DNA of 64,000 nucleotides from Paenibacillus faecis. Lineage in GTDB: Bacteria; Bacillota; Bacilli; Paenibacillales; Paenibacillaceae. Positions 25,024 to 33,427 of this stretch are shown piece by piece. The translations under genes were made by a program, and so were the position numbers. The stretch's first letter is position 1. Every line of letters begins with the position of its first letter. The stretch is from positions 448,202 to 512,201 of the forward strand of contig NZ_VSDO01000004.1 in the NCBI RefSeq assembly GCF_008084145.1, in the 5' to 3' direction. Below the pieces are notes generated by a model that searched no databases, had not been told where the DNA came from, and saw nothing but the letters and a program-made list of their open reading frames with translations.

Positions 25024-26694
25024 ATGAATGCGAAGAGAAAGACGAAAAACGTCCTGATGCTGTTATGCGCACTGATACTGGTTCTATCCACGGCCTGCTC
25101 TTCGGGCGGTAAGGAGGGGGCAGCAGGCGGTGCCAAGGAAGGCGCCAAGACGGCGGAGGAAACCAAGCTGACGGAGAACGACCCGGGCTGGAAGGTGGAC
25201 ACCTCGCCGATTACTTTTGACTGGTACATTAACTTTGCCTGGTTCCCGCATAAGTGGGGAGACGATCTGACTTCCCAATACGTCACCAAGAAAACCGGGG
25301 TCAGCGTCAATTTTATCGTCCCCGCCGGCAATGAAGCCGAGAAGATGAACGCGATGATCGCCTCCGGCAGCCTTCCCGATTTCATTACGCTGGGCTGGAC
25401 TGAAGACGCTGTCAAAAAGATGATCGAAGGCGATCTGGTGCTTCCGCTTAACGAGCTCGCGAAGCAATATGATCCGTATTTCTTTAAAGTGACCGATCCG
25501 GCGAAGGTATCCTGGTATACGCAGGAGGACGGCAACATTTACGGATACCCGAACGCCTCGTCATCGCCGGAGGATTACAAAAAGTTCGGCGACAATATCA
25601 ACTCCACCCAGACGTTCCTGGTCCGCAAAGACATGTACGAAGCGCTCGGCAAACCCGATATGCGGACGCCGGAAGGTTTTCTGAATGCGCTTGCGGCGGC
25701 GAAGGAGAAATTCCCGGACGTGAACGGGCAGCCGCTCATTCCGCTGGGGATGTACGATTTTCATGAAAAAGGCAATGCCTCGCTGGAAGGGTATCTGCAA
25801 AACTTCCTGGCCGTTCCTTACGATAAGGACGGCAAGCTGTATGACCGGACGACCGACCCCGAGTACGTGGGATGGTTAAAAACGATGCGTCAGGCCAATG
25901 AAAAAGGTTTGCTCGCGAAGGACATCTTTATCGACAAGCGTCCGCAGATGGAAGAAAAAATCGCGCAGGGTCGGTATTTCGCGATGCTCTATGCCCGGAC
26001 CGACCTGGCGGCCCAGCAAAACGTCCTCTATGCCAACGATCCGAACTCGGTGTATATCGCCGTGGACGGACCGGCCAACAGCAATTTGGATCAACCGACC
26101 CTGTCCGGCCCTTCGATCTCCGGCTGGACCGTGACGCTGATTTCCAAGGACGTCAAAGATAAGGCGCGGGCGATCCGCTTCCTGGATTATCTGATTTCCG
26201 AGGAGGGGCAGCGCGACACGTTCCTCGGCGAAAAAGGCGTGACTTGGGATACGATCGAGGGGAAAGACCAACTGCTGCCGGAGGTCGCCAAGCTGCGGGA
26301 TACGGACCGCGACGCGTTCGACAAGAAATACGGGGCTTCCCACAAATTTTGGATGTTGATGGATACGAATATAACGCCGGCCTGGGAACCGCCTGCCGTG
26401 GAGCCGTTCAAACAGATGGTCGATTGGACGATCGGCAAGGCGAAGAGCTTCTCGCAGTTCGACCAGCTTGATCCGCAGGGCAATTCCGAGGAAGGCATCA
26501 TCAACACGAAAGTCCTTCAGGAGTGGGGCAAAGTGCTGCCGAAACTGGTCCTCTCCAAGTCGGATCAAGAATTCGACCAAATCTGGGGCGATTATTTGAA
26601 GAAACGGGAGGAGCTCGGGTTCGCCAAGGTTCAGGAATACCGGCAGAAGAAGTATGAGGAGAACGTGGCGAAGCTGGCCGAATTCATAAAATAA
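25024..26694 (+). CDS. Large extracellular solute-binding lipoprotein (LplA/YtcQ type)
   Basis: 556 aa from ATG 25024 (AAAAGGGGTAAG upstream). Signal peptide with lipobox LSTAC (Cys near 26), Gly/Ala/Lys linker, then the large family-1 binding fold (LTENDPGWKVDTSPITFDWYI is typical of this subgroup; GSLPDFITLGW; GWTVTLISKDVKDK). Such proteins usually bind complex oligosaccharides or uronates. Placed after the permeases rather than before them, and followed by the kinase gene 98 nt on. Ligand unknown. Confidence 0.9.
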   Translation: MNAKRKTKNVLMLLCALILVLSTACSSGGKEGAAGGAKEGAKTAEETKLTENDPGWKVDTSPITFDWYINFAWFPHKWGDDLTSQYVTKKTGVSVNFIVPAGNEAEKMNAMIASGSLPDFITLGWTEDAVKKMIEGDLVLPLNELAKQYDPYFFKVTDPAKVSWYTQEDGNIYGYPNASSSPEDYKKFGDNINSTQTFLVRKDMYEALGKPDMRTPEGFLNALAAAKEKFPDVNGQPLIPLGMYDFHEKGNASLEGYLQNFLAVPYDKDGKLYDRTTDPEYVGWLKTMRQANEKGLLAKDIFIDKRPQMEEKIAQGRYFAMLYARTDLAAQQNVLYANDPNSVYIAVDGPANSNLDQPTLSGPSISGWTVTLISKDVKDKARAIRFLDYLISEEGQRDTFLGEKGVTWDTIEGKDQLLPEVAKLRDTDRDAFDKKYGASHKFWMLMDTNITPAWEPPAVEPFKQMVDWTIGKAKSFSQFDQLDPQGNSEEGIINTKVLQEWGKVLPKLVLSKSDQEFDQIWGDYLKKREELGFAKVQEYRQKKYEENVAKLAEFIK

Positions 26695-26791
26695 CGAAAC
26701 AAGAGTTCCATCAATTCAGGACGAATACGGGGTTCCTTGCGCGGCTTGCCGGGCGGGGGGGCCCGTTTGTCCGTATCCGGGGGACATCGGG

Positions 26792-28702
26792 ATGAAGCAA
26801 AGAATCAGATCGGGCCTGGCGCCCCTGCTGTATTGGCTTGGAAAAAGATCGATGCAGAGCCGTCTCGTCGCGGCTTATATCGCGGTTTTTCTCATTCCCA
26901 GCATCGGGGTGTCCAATATACTGTTCAATCAGATTCACGAGAATTACATCGAGGACGCGCTGCGCAAGAGCCAGTTTACCATCGAATTGGAAAAGACGCA
27001 GATTCAAAAGCAGATCGACGCGATGGAGCTGGCCGCGCAGGTCTCCATTTCCAATCCCAAGGTGATGGAATATCTGAATCTGGATCATGAGCCGGGCACG
27101 GGCGAATTGATCGCTTGGGACCGCGAAGTATTCGCGGGCTTCAGCCTGATTCAAATCAATACGCCGCAAATCGTTCACTGGCGGCTGTTTACCGACAACC
27201 CGCTCATTCACGAAATCTGGCCGACCGTGTTCCGTGAGAGCCGTATTCAGAACGAACACTGGTACAACACCGTAAACGGGTTGGATGGGGGGCTGTTGTG
27301 GGTCTTCCAGAAGACCGACAAGGATATTATGAAGAGGTTTACCTCGGAGCCGACAGAGAATGAGCCGAAAATCTCACTTTTCCGGGAAATCCGCGAGGAG
27401 AATCATATCGGCATCGTTGGGGTGGAGATGCTGCTGAAGGATTTTGCCCCCAGAGTGTACACGGACATTTCAAATTATGAATCCCAGATGCTGCTCGTGG
27501 ACGGGAACGGAGAATTGTATCTGGACCCCGGTCAATATTTGGCCGGAAGCGATAAGCTGCTTCAGCAAAAAATCCGCGAGCTCCTTCAGGGAGAACTGGG
27601 CACCCGCGAGGGAGAGATCCGGTTCCAGTTGGACGGCAAATCGTATCTGATCACGGTATCCCCCGTGGAGCGAATCGATGCGAGCCTCGTGAACGTGGTT
27701 TCTCTGGAAGGGGCCCTGGACGGCATTTCCAAGTCCAAAAGACAGATTATCGCCGCGAATATAGGCCTGATCGCCCTGTTGTCGGTCATTACTTATTTTT
27801 TGAACTCCTTTATTCTCAAAAATTTGCGGCGCTTGACCGAGGCGATGAAGCGGGTGCGCAGAGGCGAATTTCATACCCCGATCCCGCAGATCAAAGGCAG
27901 CGGGGAGGTCGGCGAATTGGCGCATCATTTCAACAAGTTGATCCAGACGATCAACGAGCTGATCGCCCAGGGAATCCGCAAGCAGGCGCTCACCAAGGAA
28001 GCCGAGCTTCGGACGCTTCACAACCAGATCGATTCGCACTTTTTGTACAATACGCTGGAGAACATTAAAATGTTGGCCGAGATGGAGGGCCAGCGGGCGA
28101 TATCGGACGCCTTGACCTCCCTCGGGGGGATGATGCGCTATAACTTTAAATGGTCGGGGGAGTATGTGAAGCTTCGGGATGAGCTTCGGCACATTGAAAA
28201 CTATACCGAAGTCATGAACATTCGTTTTGATGAGCCGATCGTTTTGAAGGTGGAGGTGCCCGAATCGCTGCTGGAGCTTGAGGTGCTGAAAATGTCCCTG
28301 CAGCCGATCGTCGAAAACGCGGTCAAACACGCGTGGACGGGCGAGGAGCAGGAGGAGCGGGAGATCTCGATCCGGGCGACCGACTGGGGGGACGGGGATG
28401 TGCGGATTTGTGTGACCGATAACGGGCAGGGCCTGGAGCCCGAGGCTTTGGATAGGCTCAATGCGGTGCTGGGGCTGGCCGGCGTCCGGGCGAAGGTGCC
28501 CGGCAGCTTCGGTCCCGAACCGAAGGACAGGGGCATCGGACTCCGCAACGTCCAGGAACGGGTCCGGATGTTTTTCGGCCCCCGCTATGGACTGGAAGTG
28601 TTTAGCGAACGCGGCGTGAATACGAACGTAGTCATGATCATACCGAAGGTGCTTCTGACGGGAGGGGAAGGCAAACATGGCCAAATTGTTGATCGTCGAT
28701 GA
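26792..28702 (+). CDS. Sensor histidine kinase, YesM type
   Basis: 636 aa. TM near 30-50, large extracellular sensor (about 55-310), TM near 320-345 (IIAANIGLIALLSVITYFL), HAMP linker, His_kinase motif QIDSHFLYNTLENIKM with His near 416, and HATPase N and G boxes (PIVENAVKHAW, DNGQGLEPE, GIGLRNVQERV). Asn of the usual QINPH motif is Asp-Ser here (QIDSH). Overlaps the response-regulator gene by 26 nt, so translation is coupled. Expected to sense the substrate of the importer upstream. Confidence 0.93.
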   Translation: MKQRIRSGLAPLLYWLGKRSMQSRLVAAYIAVFLIPSIGVSNILFNQIHENYIEDALRKSQFTIELEKTQIQKQIDAMELAAQVSISNPKVMEYLNLDHEPGTGELIAWDREVFAGFSLIQINTPQIVHWRLFTDNPLIHEIWPTVFRESRIQNEHWYNTVNGLDGGLLWVFQKTDKDIMKRFTSEPTENEPKISLFREIREENHIGIVGVEMLLKDFAPRVYTDISNYESQMLLVDGNGELYLDPGQYLAGSDKLLQQKIRELLQGELGTREGEIRFQLDGKSYLITVSPVERIDASLVNVVSLEGALDGISKSKRQIIAANIGLIALLSVITYFLNSFILKNLRRLTEAMKRVRRGEFHTPIPQIKGSGEVGELAHHFNKLIQTINELIAQGIRKQALTKEAELRTLHNQIDSHFLYNTLENIKMLAEMEGQRAISDALTSLGGMMRYNFKWSGEYVKLRDELRHIENYTEVMNIRFDEPIVLKVEVPESLLELEVLKMSLQPIVENAVKHAWTGEEQEEREISIRATDWGDGDVRICVTDNGQGLEPEALDRLNAVLGLAGVRAKVPGSFGPEPKDRGIGLRNVQERVRMFFGPRYGLEVFSERGVNTNVVMIIPKVLLTGGEGKHGQIVDRR

Positions 28703-30287
28703 TGAGAAGAATATCCGCTTCGGGCTGAAAGCGATGATCGAACGGGATTTTCCCGGCAAGCATCTCGTAATGACAGCCCGGCATGGGGCGGAGGCGTTTG
28801 AACTGTTTCGCGCCGAAGGGGCGGATATCGTCATTACGGATATCCGCATGCCCGTGATGGACGGCATCGCCCTGATCGAAAAGCTGGCGGCGGAAACGCC
28901 GCAGGGTCAGCCGGGCAGGCGTCCGATCGTCATCATCCTCAGCGGATACGAGGACTTCGAATACGCCAAAGCGGCCATCCGGTATCAGGTGATGGATTAT
29001 CTGCTGAAGCCGATTCGCCGGGACGAGTTGTTCGCCGCGCTGCGTAAGAGCGAGGAGGAGCTGGGGAAAAGGGCCGAACTGGCGGAGCAGATCGCCGTTA
29101 CCGAGGCGTACCGGGTGCAGCTGCAGTCCAAACGCCTGCAGGATTTGCTCCTCCTTGAAGAGACTCCGCCGGACACCGAAGCGCGGAAGCTCGGCGAGGA
29201 GATCGGCTTTGAGCGCTACGCCATTCCGTTTGCCGTATCGATCATCAATTATAAGTACGAGGATGGCCGGCAAATGAAACGCGAGGAGCTGCAGCGGTTG
29301 GCCGAGCACATGCTGAGCAGCGTAAACGGGCAGCTCAACGCTTCCTTTCAAGACCACGAGGGCCGGGTCGTGCTTATAGGAGGACCGCAGCGGAAATTTG
29401 CGGAGATGGCGAAGCTGGCCGAGGAGAAGGAACTGGACGGACTGCTGATGGGCATCAGCGAAGAGGGCAGCCGGCCGGAGGAGATTTGGACCTGCTACCG
29501 TGAAGCGCGGAAGTCTTTGGAGTACACGTTTATCTATCCCAAAACGCGGTTGATCTGGTACAGTGAGCTTTCGGAAGCCCGGCTAAGTTATCCCGTTCCG
29601 GAGGAGGAAATCCGGAAGCTTGGCAATATGCTGGGAACGAACCGGGAAAAAGAGATCGGGGAGCTGCTGCACAACATCTTCAAGCTGGACCGGTTGCCGG
29701 GCATCGATATCGCTTATCTGGAGGCCGTCGGCAAGCGCATCAACGAGCAGGTGCTGGATGAGGTGTTCCGGATTTACGGCGAGGCTTCCGTCGAAGTGCT
29801 GAAGCTGTACCGCAAAGTGGGCAATATGGCCAGTTTCCGCCATTTCCACGACTATTTCCGCTCCCTGAAGCAGCTCCTGCTGGACCTGGATAAGTATATC
29901 CAAGGGATTCGCTCCGCGCATGGCGGACACGAGGAAATGAGGGCCGCGGTCGCCTATATCGAGGACAATTACCATCGGGCTTTGAACATGGCGATGGTTA
30001 GCAACTATGTTTCCCTGAACTATACTTATTTCAGCGAGGCCTTTAAGGCGTACACCGGAGAGAGCTTCGTGGTTTATCTGAAAAAAGTCCGGATCCGTAA
30101 AGCCAAGGAGATGATCGGAACCGGTACGCTTAAACTGTCGGAGATCGGGGCCGCCGTAGGCTTTGAGAATACGAAGCAGTTCTCCAAGGTATTCAAGGAA
30201 CTCGAGGGCATTTCCCCGTATGAGTACAGGGGGAAATTGTTCGCCGGTCAGGAAAAGCTGACCGGCTCGCCGGACGCGCGCGGTTAG
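28677..30287 (+). CDS. AraC-type response regulator (YesN type)
   Basis: 536 aa. Receiver domain (LIVDDEKNIRFGLKAM; phosphorylation site D55 in VITDIRMP; ILSGYEDFEYAKAA; YLLKPIRRDEL), long helical linker, and C-terminal AraC HTH pair (NYVSLNYTYFSEAFKAYTGESF, KEMIGTGTLKLSEIGAAVGFENTKQFSKVFKE). Start ATG after GGGAGGGGAAGG. Partner of the preceding kinase; probably activates the importer promoter near 22987. Confidence 0.94.
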   Translation: MAKLLIVDDEKNIRFGLKAMIERDFPGKHLVMTARHGAEAFELFRAEGADIVITDIRMPVMDGIALIEKLAAETPQGQPGRRPIVIILSGYEDFEYAKAAIRYQVMDYLLKPIRRDELFAALRKSEEELGKRAELAEQIAVTEAYRVQLQSKRLQDLLLLEETPPDTEARKLGEEIGFERYAIPFAVSIINYKYEDGRQMKREELQRLAEHMLSSVNGQLNASFQDHEGRVVLIGGPQRKFAEMAKLAEEKELDGLLMGISEEGSRPEEIWTCYREARKSLEYTFIYPKTRLIWYSELSEARLSYPVPEEEIRKLGNMLGTNREKEIGELLHNIFKLDRLPGIDIAYLEAVGKRINEQVLDEVFRIYGEASVEVLKLYRKVGNMASFRHFHDYFRSLKQLLLDLDKYIQGIRSAHGGHEEMRAAVAYIEDNYHRALNMAMVSNYVSLNYTYFSEAFKAYTGESFVVYLKKVRIRKAKEMIGTGTLKLSEIGAAVGFENTKQFSKVFKELEGISPYEYRGKLFAGQEKLTGSPDARG

Positions 30288-30318
30288 GAAATTCACTGAC
30301 AACCGCGCCGTATAGACG

Positions 30319-30359
30319 GGCCGACCCAAGTTGAGAGAAGCGGCTGGGTTGGCCTTTTT
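30319..30359 (+). terminator. Intrinsic terminator of the second importer operon
   Basis: Stem GGCCGACCCA / TGGGTTGGCC (one G-U pair) and five T, 32 nt after the regulator stop. Confidence 0.88.
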
Positions 30360-30609
30360 CGTCCGCAATCGCGGTTGGCGACCACGGTCCGTTACCGCGG
30401 TCCGTCACCGGGATCGGCGACCGTCGGGGACAGCGGATGCATCGCAGGCCGGGAGATGGAGTGATTTTCTTCATTCTGCGGGAAGGAGTTCGATGCTACC
30501 ATAGTTATAATTAACGAGCTCGGTGAGTTTTTATACCCATTGATTTTACCGCTTTATAGCAGTGAAGAAAAATTTGCCGATAGTCCGCGGAAAGAGGAGG
30601 AGTAATGGA
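30360..30609. other. Intergenic leader before gltD
   Basis: Contains small G/C-rich repeats (ACGGTCCGT / GCGGTCCGT near 30384-30407) and a TATAAT at about 30505 without a convincing -35. No riboswitch, T-box or small gene was recognised. Confidence 0.3.
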
Positions 30610-32079
30610 ATGGGAAAGGCCACGGGGTTTTTGGAGTATGAGCGCGAAGTTCCGGGCGAGGTGCAGCCGCTGTCACGGATTCAAACCTGGGGTGAATTTA
30701 CGGTTCCGCTTACGGAAGAGCGGATGAGAATGCAAGGGGCGCGGTGCATGGATTGCGGAACCCCTTTTTGCCATGCCGGACGGATGCTTTCGGGGATGAC
30801 GTCGGGTTGTCCCGTCCACAACCTGATTCCGGAGTGGAATGACCTCATCTTTCGCGGCAATTGGAAAGAAGCGCTGAGACGTCTGCACAAGGCGAACAAC
30901 TTCCCGGAATTCACCGGGCGGGTCTGTCCGGCGCCTTGTGAAGGGGCCTGCACCGCAGGGAAGCATGGCTCGCCCGTCACGGTCAAAGCCATCGAGCGGG
31001 CGATCGTCGACAGGGGCTTCGCCGAAGGCTGGATCCGGCCGGAGCCCCCGGCGGTCCGCAGCGGCAAGAAGGTGGCGGTCGTCGGCTCCGGCCCGGCGGG
31101 GCTCGCCTGCGCGGACCAGTTGAACCGGGCGGGTCACACGGTGACGGTGTTCGAGCGGGCCGATCGGATCGGCGGCCTGCTGATGTACGGGATCCCGAAC
31201 ATGAAGCTGGACAAGACGCTCGTGGAGCGGCGTGTAGACCTGCTGGCCGCGGAGGGGATCTCCTTCGTCACCGGATGCGAGGTCGGCACATCGGTGACCC
31301 GCGAAGAACTGACCGCGGCGTTCGACGCGGTCGTCCTGTGCTGCGGAGCTGCGCGGGCAAGGGACCTGGCGCTGGAGGGAAGAGCGCTGAACGGGATTCA
31401 CCAGGCGATGGACTTCCTGACCTTGAATACGCGGAGCCTGCTGGACTCCGGCCTGAAGGACGGCCGGTACATCTCCGCCAAAGGGAAGGATGTCGTCGTC
31501 ATCGGCGGAGGGGATACGGGGACGGATTGCGTGGCGACCGCGATCCGCCATGGCTGCCGTAGCGTCGTTCAGCTTGAGATTATGCCCCAGCCGCCTCTGC
31601 GCCGCCAGCCGGGGAATCCGTGGCCCGAGTGGCCGAAGGTGCTGAAGACCGATTACGCTCAACAGGAGGCAGCGGCCCTCTTCGGCGGCGATCCCCGGCG
31701 CTACCTCACTTCAACCCGGCGGTTTATCGGCGACGGCCAAGGCCGCGTCGCCGGCGTCTGCGCGGTTGAAGTCGAGTGGCAGCCGGCCGGGGACGGACGG
31801 CAGGTTCCCGTCGAAATCGCGGGAACCGAGCGGGTCCTGCCGGCCGATCTGGTGCTGCTCGCGCTCGGCTTCACCGGCCCCGAGGATGGCCTCCTCGGAG
31901 CCTGGGGCATTGAGCGCGACGCCCGCACCAACGTCAAAACCGCGGACGGCCGCTACAGCACCAACGTCCCCGGGATCTTCGCGGCCGGCGACATGCGGCG
32001 CGGCCAGAGCCTGGTCGTCTGGGCCATCCGGGAGGGACGCGAGGCCGCCCAGGAAGTATGCCGCTTTTTGCAGGGGTAA
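30610..32079 (+). CDS. gltD: Glutamate synthase small subunit (GltD), solitary
   Basis: NADPH-oxidising beta subunit of glutamate synthase, 489 aa, passing electrons to the large subunit that makes glutamate from glutamine and 2-oxoglutarate. Start ATG 30610 follows AGGAGG by 9 nt. N-terminal Fe-S cysteines (CMDCGTPFC, GCPVHN, CPAPCEGAC), FAD motif VVGSGPAGLACADQL near 157, second nucleotide motif VVVIGGGDTGTD near 295, C-terminal GIFAAGDMRRGQSLVVWAI. Family certain. Odd: no gltA/gltB large subunit lies beside it; upstream is an importer operon and downstream a repeat block. It may pair with a distant GltA or serve another NADPH-dependent reaction. Confidence 0.92.
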   Translation: MGKATGFLEYEREVPGEVQPLSRIQTWGEFTVPLTEERMRMQGARCMDCGTPFCHAGRMLSGMTSGCPVHNLIPEWNDLIFRGNWKEALRRLHKANNFPEFTGRVCPAPCEGACTAGKHGSPVTVKAIERAIVDRGFAEGWIRPEPPAVRSGKKVAVVGSGPAGLACADQLNRAGHTVTVFERADRIGGLLMYGIPNMKLDKTLVERRVDLLAAEGISFVTGCEVGTSVTREELTAAFDAVVLCCGAARARDLALEGRALNGIHQAMDFLTLNTRSLLDSGLKDGRYISAKGKDVVVIGGGDTGTDCVATAIRHGCRSVVQLEIMPQPPLRRQPGNPWPEWPKVLKTDYAQQEAAALFGGDPRRYLTSTRRFIGDGQGRVAGVCAVEVEWQPAGDGRQVPVEIAGTERVLPADLVLLALGFTGPEDGLLGAWGIERDARTNVKTADGRYSTNVPGIFAAGDMRRGQSLVVWAIREGREAAQEVCRFLQG

Positions 32080-32204
32080 CCGGCTGCTTGCGGCCCATTG
32101 CCCCGCTGTCACCGACCTGCCTGCTGCAAATCGGAGAGCGCTCTCCATGACCGGTCGGTGTCCGCAAATCGTAGCGTGCTATCCCCGGCCCGCAAAGTGA
32201 GTCC

Positions 32205-32445
32205 GTAGAAATTAACGGGAAAACCTCCCGTTAATTTCAGCCTCCAAGCCGGCGGCGAGCAAATAGCTGGAAAAAGTCCAGCTAATCTTGCCTCGGAAGG
32301 CTCTCCCGGCCCATTTATACCGAATTAGCGGTAGAAAATCCCGCTAATTCTCTCCGTGTGGGCGATTTGAGCCGAATTGACGGGAAAAAATCCCGTTAAT
32401 TCCCGGCCATAGCGTTCGAGCTATAGCGTTCCAGCTATAGCGTTC
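32205..32445. repeat. Palindromic repeat family A, first cluster of block 2
   Basis: Hairpin units at 32211-32235 (ATTAACGGGA / TCCCGTTAAT), 32264-32284 (TAGCTGGA / TCCAGCTA), 32324-32348 (ATTAGCGGTA / TCCCGCTAAT) and 32376-32400 (ATTGACGGGA / TCCCGTTAAT), followed by AGCTATAGCGTTC-like short repeats. The 32324 unit has GCTAA in the right arm where block 1 has GTTAA, restoring pairing with the left-arm G. Stretch 32080-32204 before it shows nothing recognisable. Confidence 0.8.
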
Positions 32446-32513
32446 CGTCCTCAATGTCCCGGCCTCAGCATCCGGGCCTCAACCCTGGCCCCAGCATCTC
32501 GGCCTGCCTAGAT

Positions 32514-32635
32514 CCCACGAACAAGATGCATTGGCACGGATGATAAAGACTAGTTAGTTGGAGTAACATGATAAGTTTGAGTACTAGCGTCTGAAGGCGT
32601 ACGAGTTACGTGAAGTATATGTGGGCGGAGGGAGG
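32514..32635. repeat. Conserved ~115-bp spacer of the composite repeat (copy 2)
   Basis: Second copy of 7797-7915: shares CCTAGATCCCAC, AACAAGATGCATTGGCAC and AGTTAGTTGGAGTAACATG with few substitutions. Non-coding as far as can be told. Confidence 0.6.
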
Positions 32636-32641
32636 TGGAAA

Positions 32642-32831
32642 ATTAACGGGAAAACCTCCCGTTAATTACAGCCTCCCGGCCGGCGGCGAGCAAATAGCTG
32701 GAAAAAGTCCAGCTAATCTTGCCTCGGAAGGCTCTCCCGGCCCATTTATACCGAATTAGCGGTAGAAAATCCCGCTAATTCTCTCCGTGTGGGCGATTTG
32801 AGTCGAATTAACGGGAAGAAATCCCGTTAAT
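32642..32831. repeat. Palindromic repeat family A, second cluster of block 2
   Basis: Units 32642-32666 (ATTAACGGGA / TCCCGTTAAT), 32695-32715 (TAGCTGGA / TCCAGCTA), 32755-32779 (ATTAGCGGTA / TCCCGCTAAT) and 32807-32831 (ATTAACGGGA / TCCCGTTAAT). Near copy of 32211-32400, so the cluster is itself duplicated within the block. 32832-32990 continues with degenerate AGCGTCCC/CAGCCTC repeats. Confidence 0.8.
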
Positions 32832-32998
32832 TCTCGACTACAGCGTCCCGGCCATAGCGTTCGAGCTATACCGTCCCTGCTATAGCGTCCCAGCCTCAGC
32901 GTCCCAGCCTTAGCCTCCCGGCCTCAGCTCTCGGCCTCAGCCTCCCAGCTCGGCATTCCGCTCCTTCTCACTCCCTGCGATCCCCCGCTCCGAGGCAT

Positions 32999-33045
32999 AA
33001 AAAAACATCCGTAAACCGGGCGCTTTTATGCCCAGATATCGGATG
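32999..33045 (-). terminator. Intrinsic terminator of the small Fur-box gene
   Basis: Minus strand: CATCCG / CGGATG outer and CTGGGC / GCCCGG inner stems, then seven U, 42 nt after the stop at 33087. Near-identical twin of 8214-8260. Confidence 0.88.
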
Positions 33046-33086
33046 CTCTCTAACGGAATATGAAATTTCATTCCTCTGGTTTCCAT

Positions 33087-33233
33087 CTATTTTGGCTGCA
33101 GGTCGGCCTGCAGGTAGTTCAGCTTGCGGAGGATTTCCTTCTGCCATTTCACATCGCCCAAAGACGCTGCCAGGTTCAGCAGATCCAAGTAATCGTCGAT
33201 TTGCAGCGAGGATTTGCGGGTAGTTATGTTCAT
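33087..33233 (-). CDS. Small acidic/basic protein, 48 aa, probably Fur-controlled
   Basis: Reading the minus strand gives MNITTRKSSLQIDDYLDLLN... ending in ADLQPK. AAAGGAG at 33244-33250 is 10 nt from ATG 33233, which favours this start over the ATG at 33242 only 1 nt from it. A compact two-helix protein is likely (helices LQIDDYLDLLNLAGSL and WQKEILRKLNYLQ). A strong Fur-box lies about 50 nt upstream and a terminator downstream, which supports a real monocistronic gene. Small Fur-regulated proteins such as FbpA/B/C act with sRNAs in Bacillus, but no sequence match to them is claimed. Function unknown. Confidence 0.7.
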   Translation of the reverse strand: MNITTRKSSLQIDDYLDLLNLAASLGDVKWQKEILRKLNYLQADLQPK

Positions 33234-33280
33234 GGGCTTCATGCTCCTTTAGGTGAAAGTAATCTGGATGAACTTTTATT

Positions 33281-33299
33281 AATAATGAGAATCATTATC
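33281..33299 (-). promoter_or_regulatory. Fur box
   Basis: Matches the 19-bp consensus GATAATGATAATCATTATC at 17 positions (differences at 1 and 9). It lies 48 nt upstream of the small gene 33087-33233 and 129 nt upstream of the divergent FNT gene, so iron control of the former is likely and of the latter possible. Confidence 0.8.
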
Positions 33300-33427
33300 A
33301 CATTCTATATATTATTATGCACAAAAATGGGCAAAAAGTAAATATCCTTGTTTCGACCAGCCGAGGGCGGGTTGACAGACGGTCGGATATATGGAGAATG
33401 GGGAGAAATACCACATAGGGAGGCATT

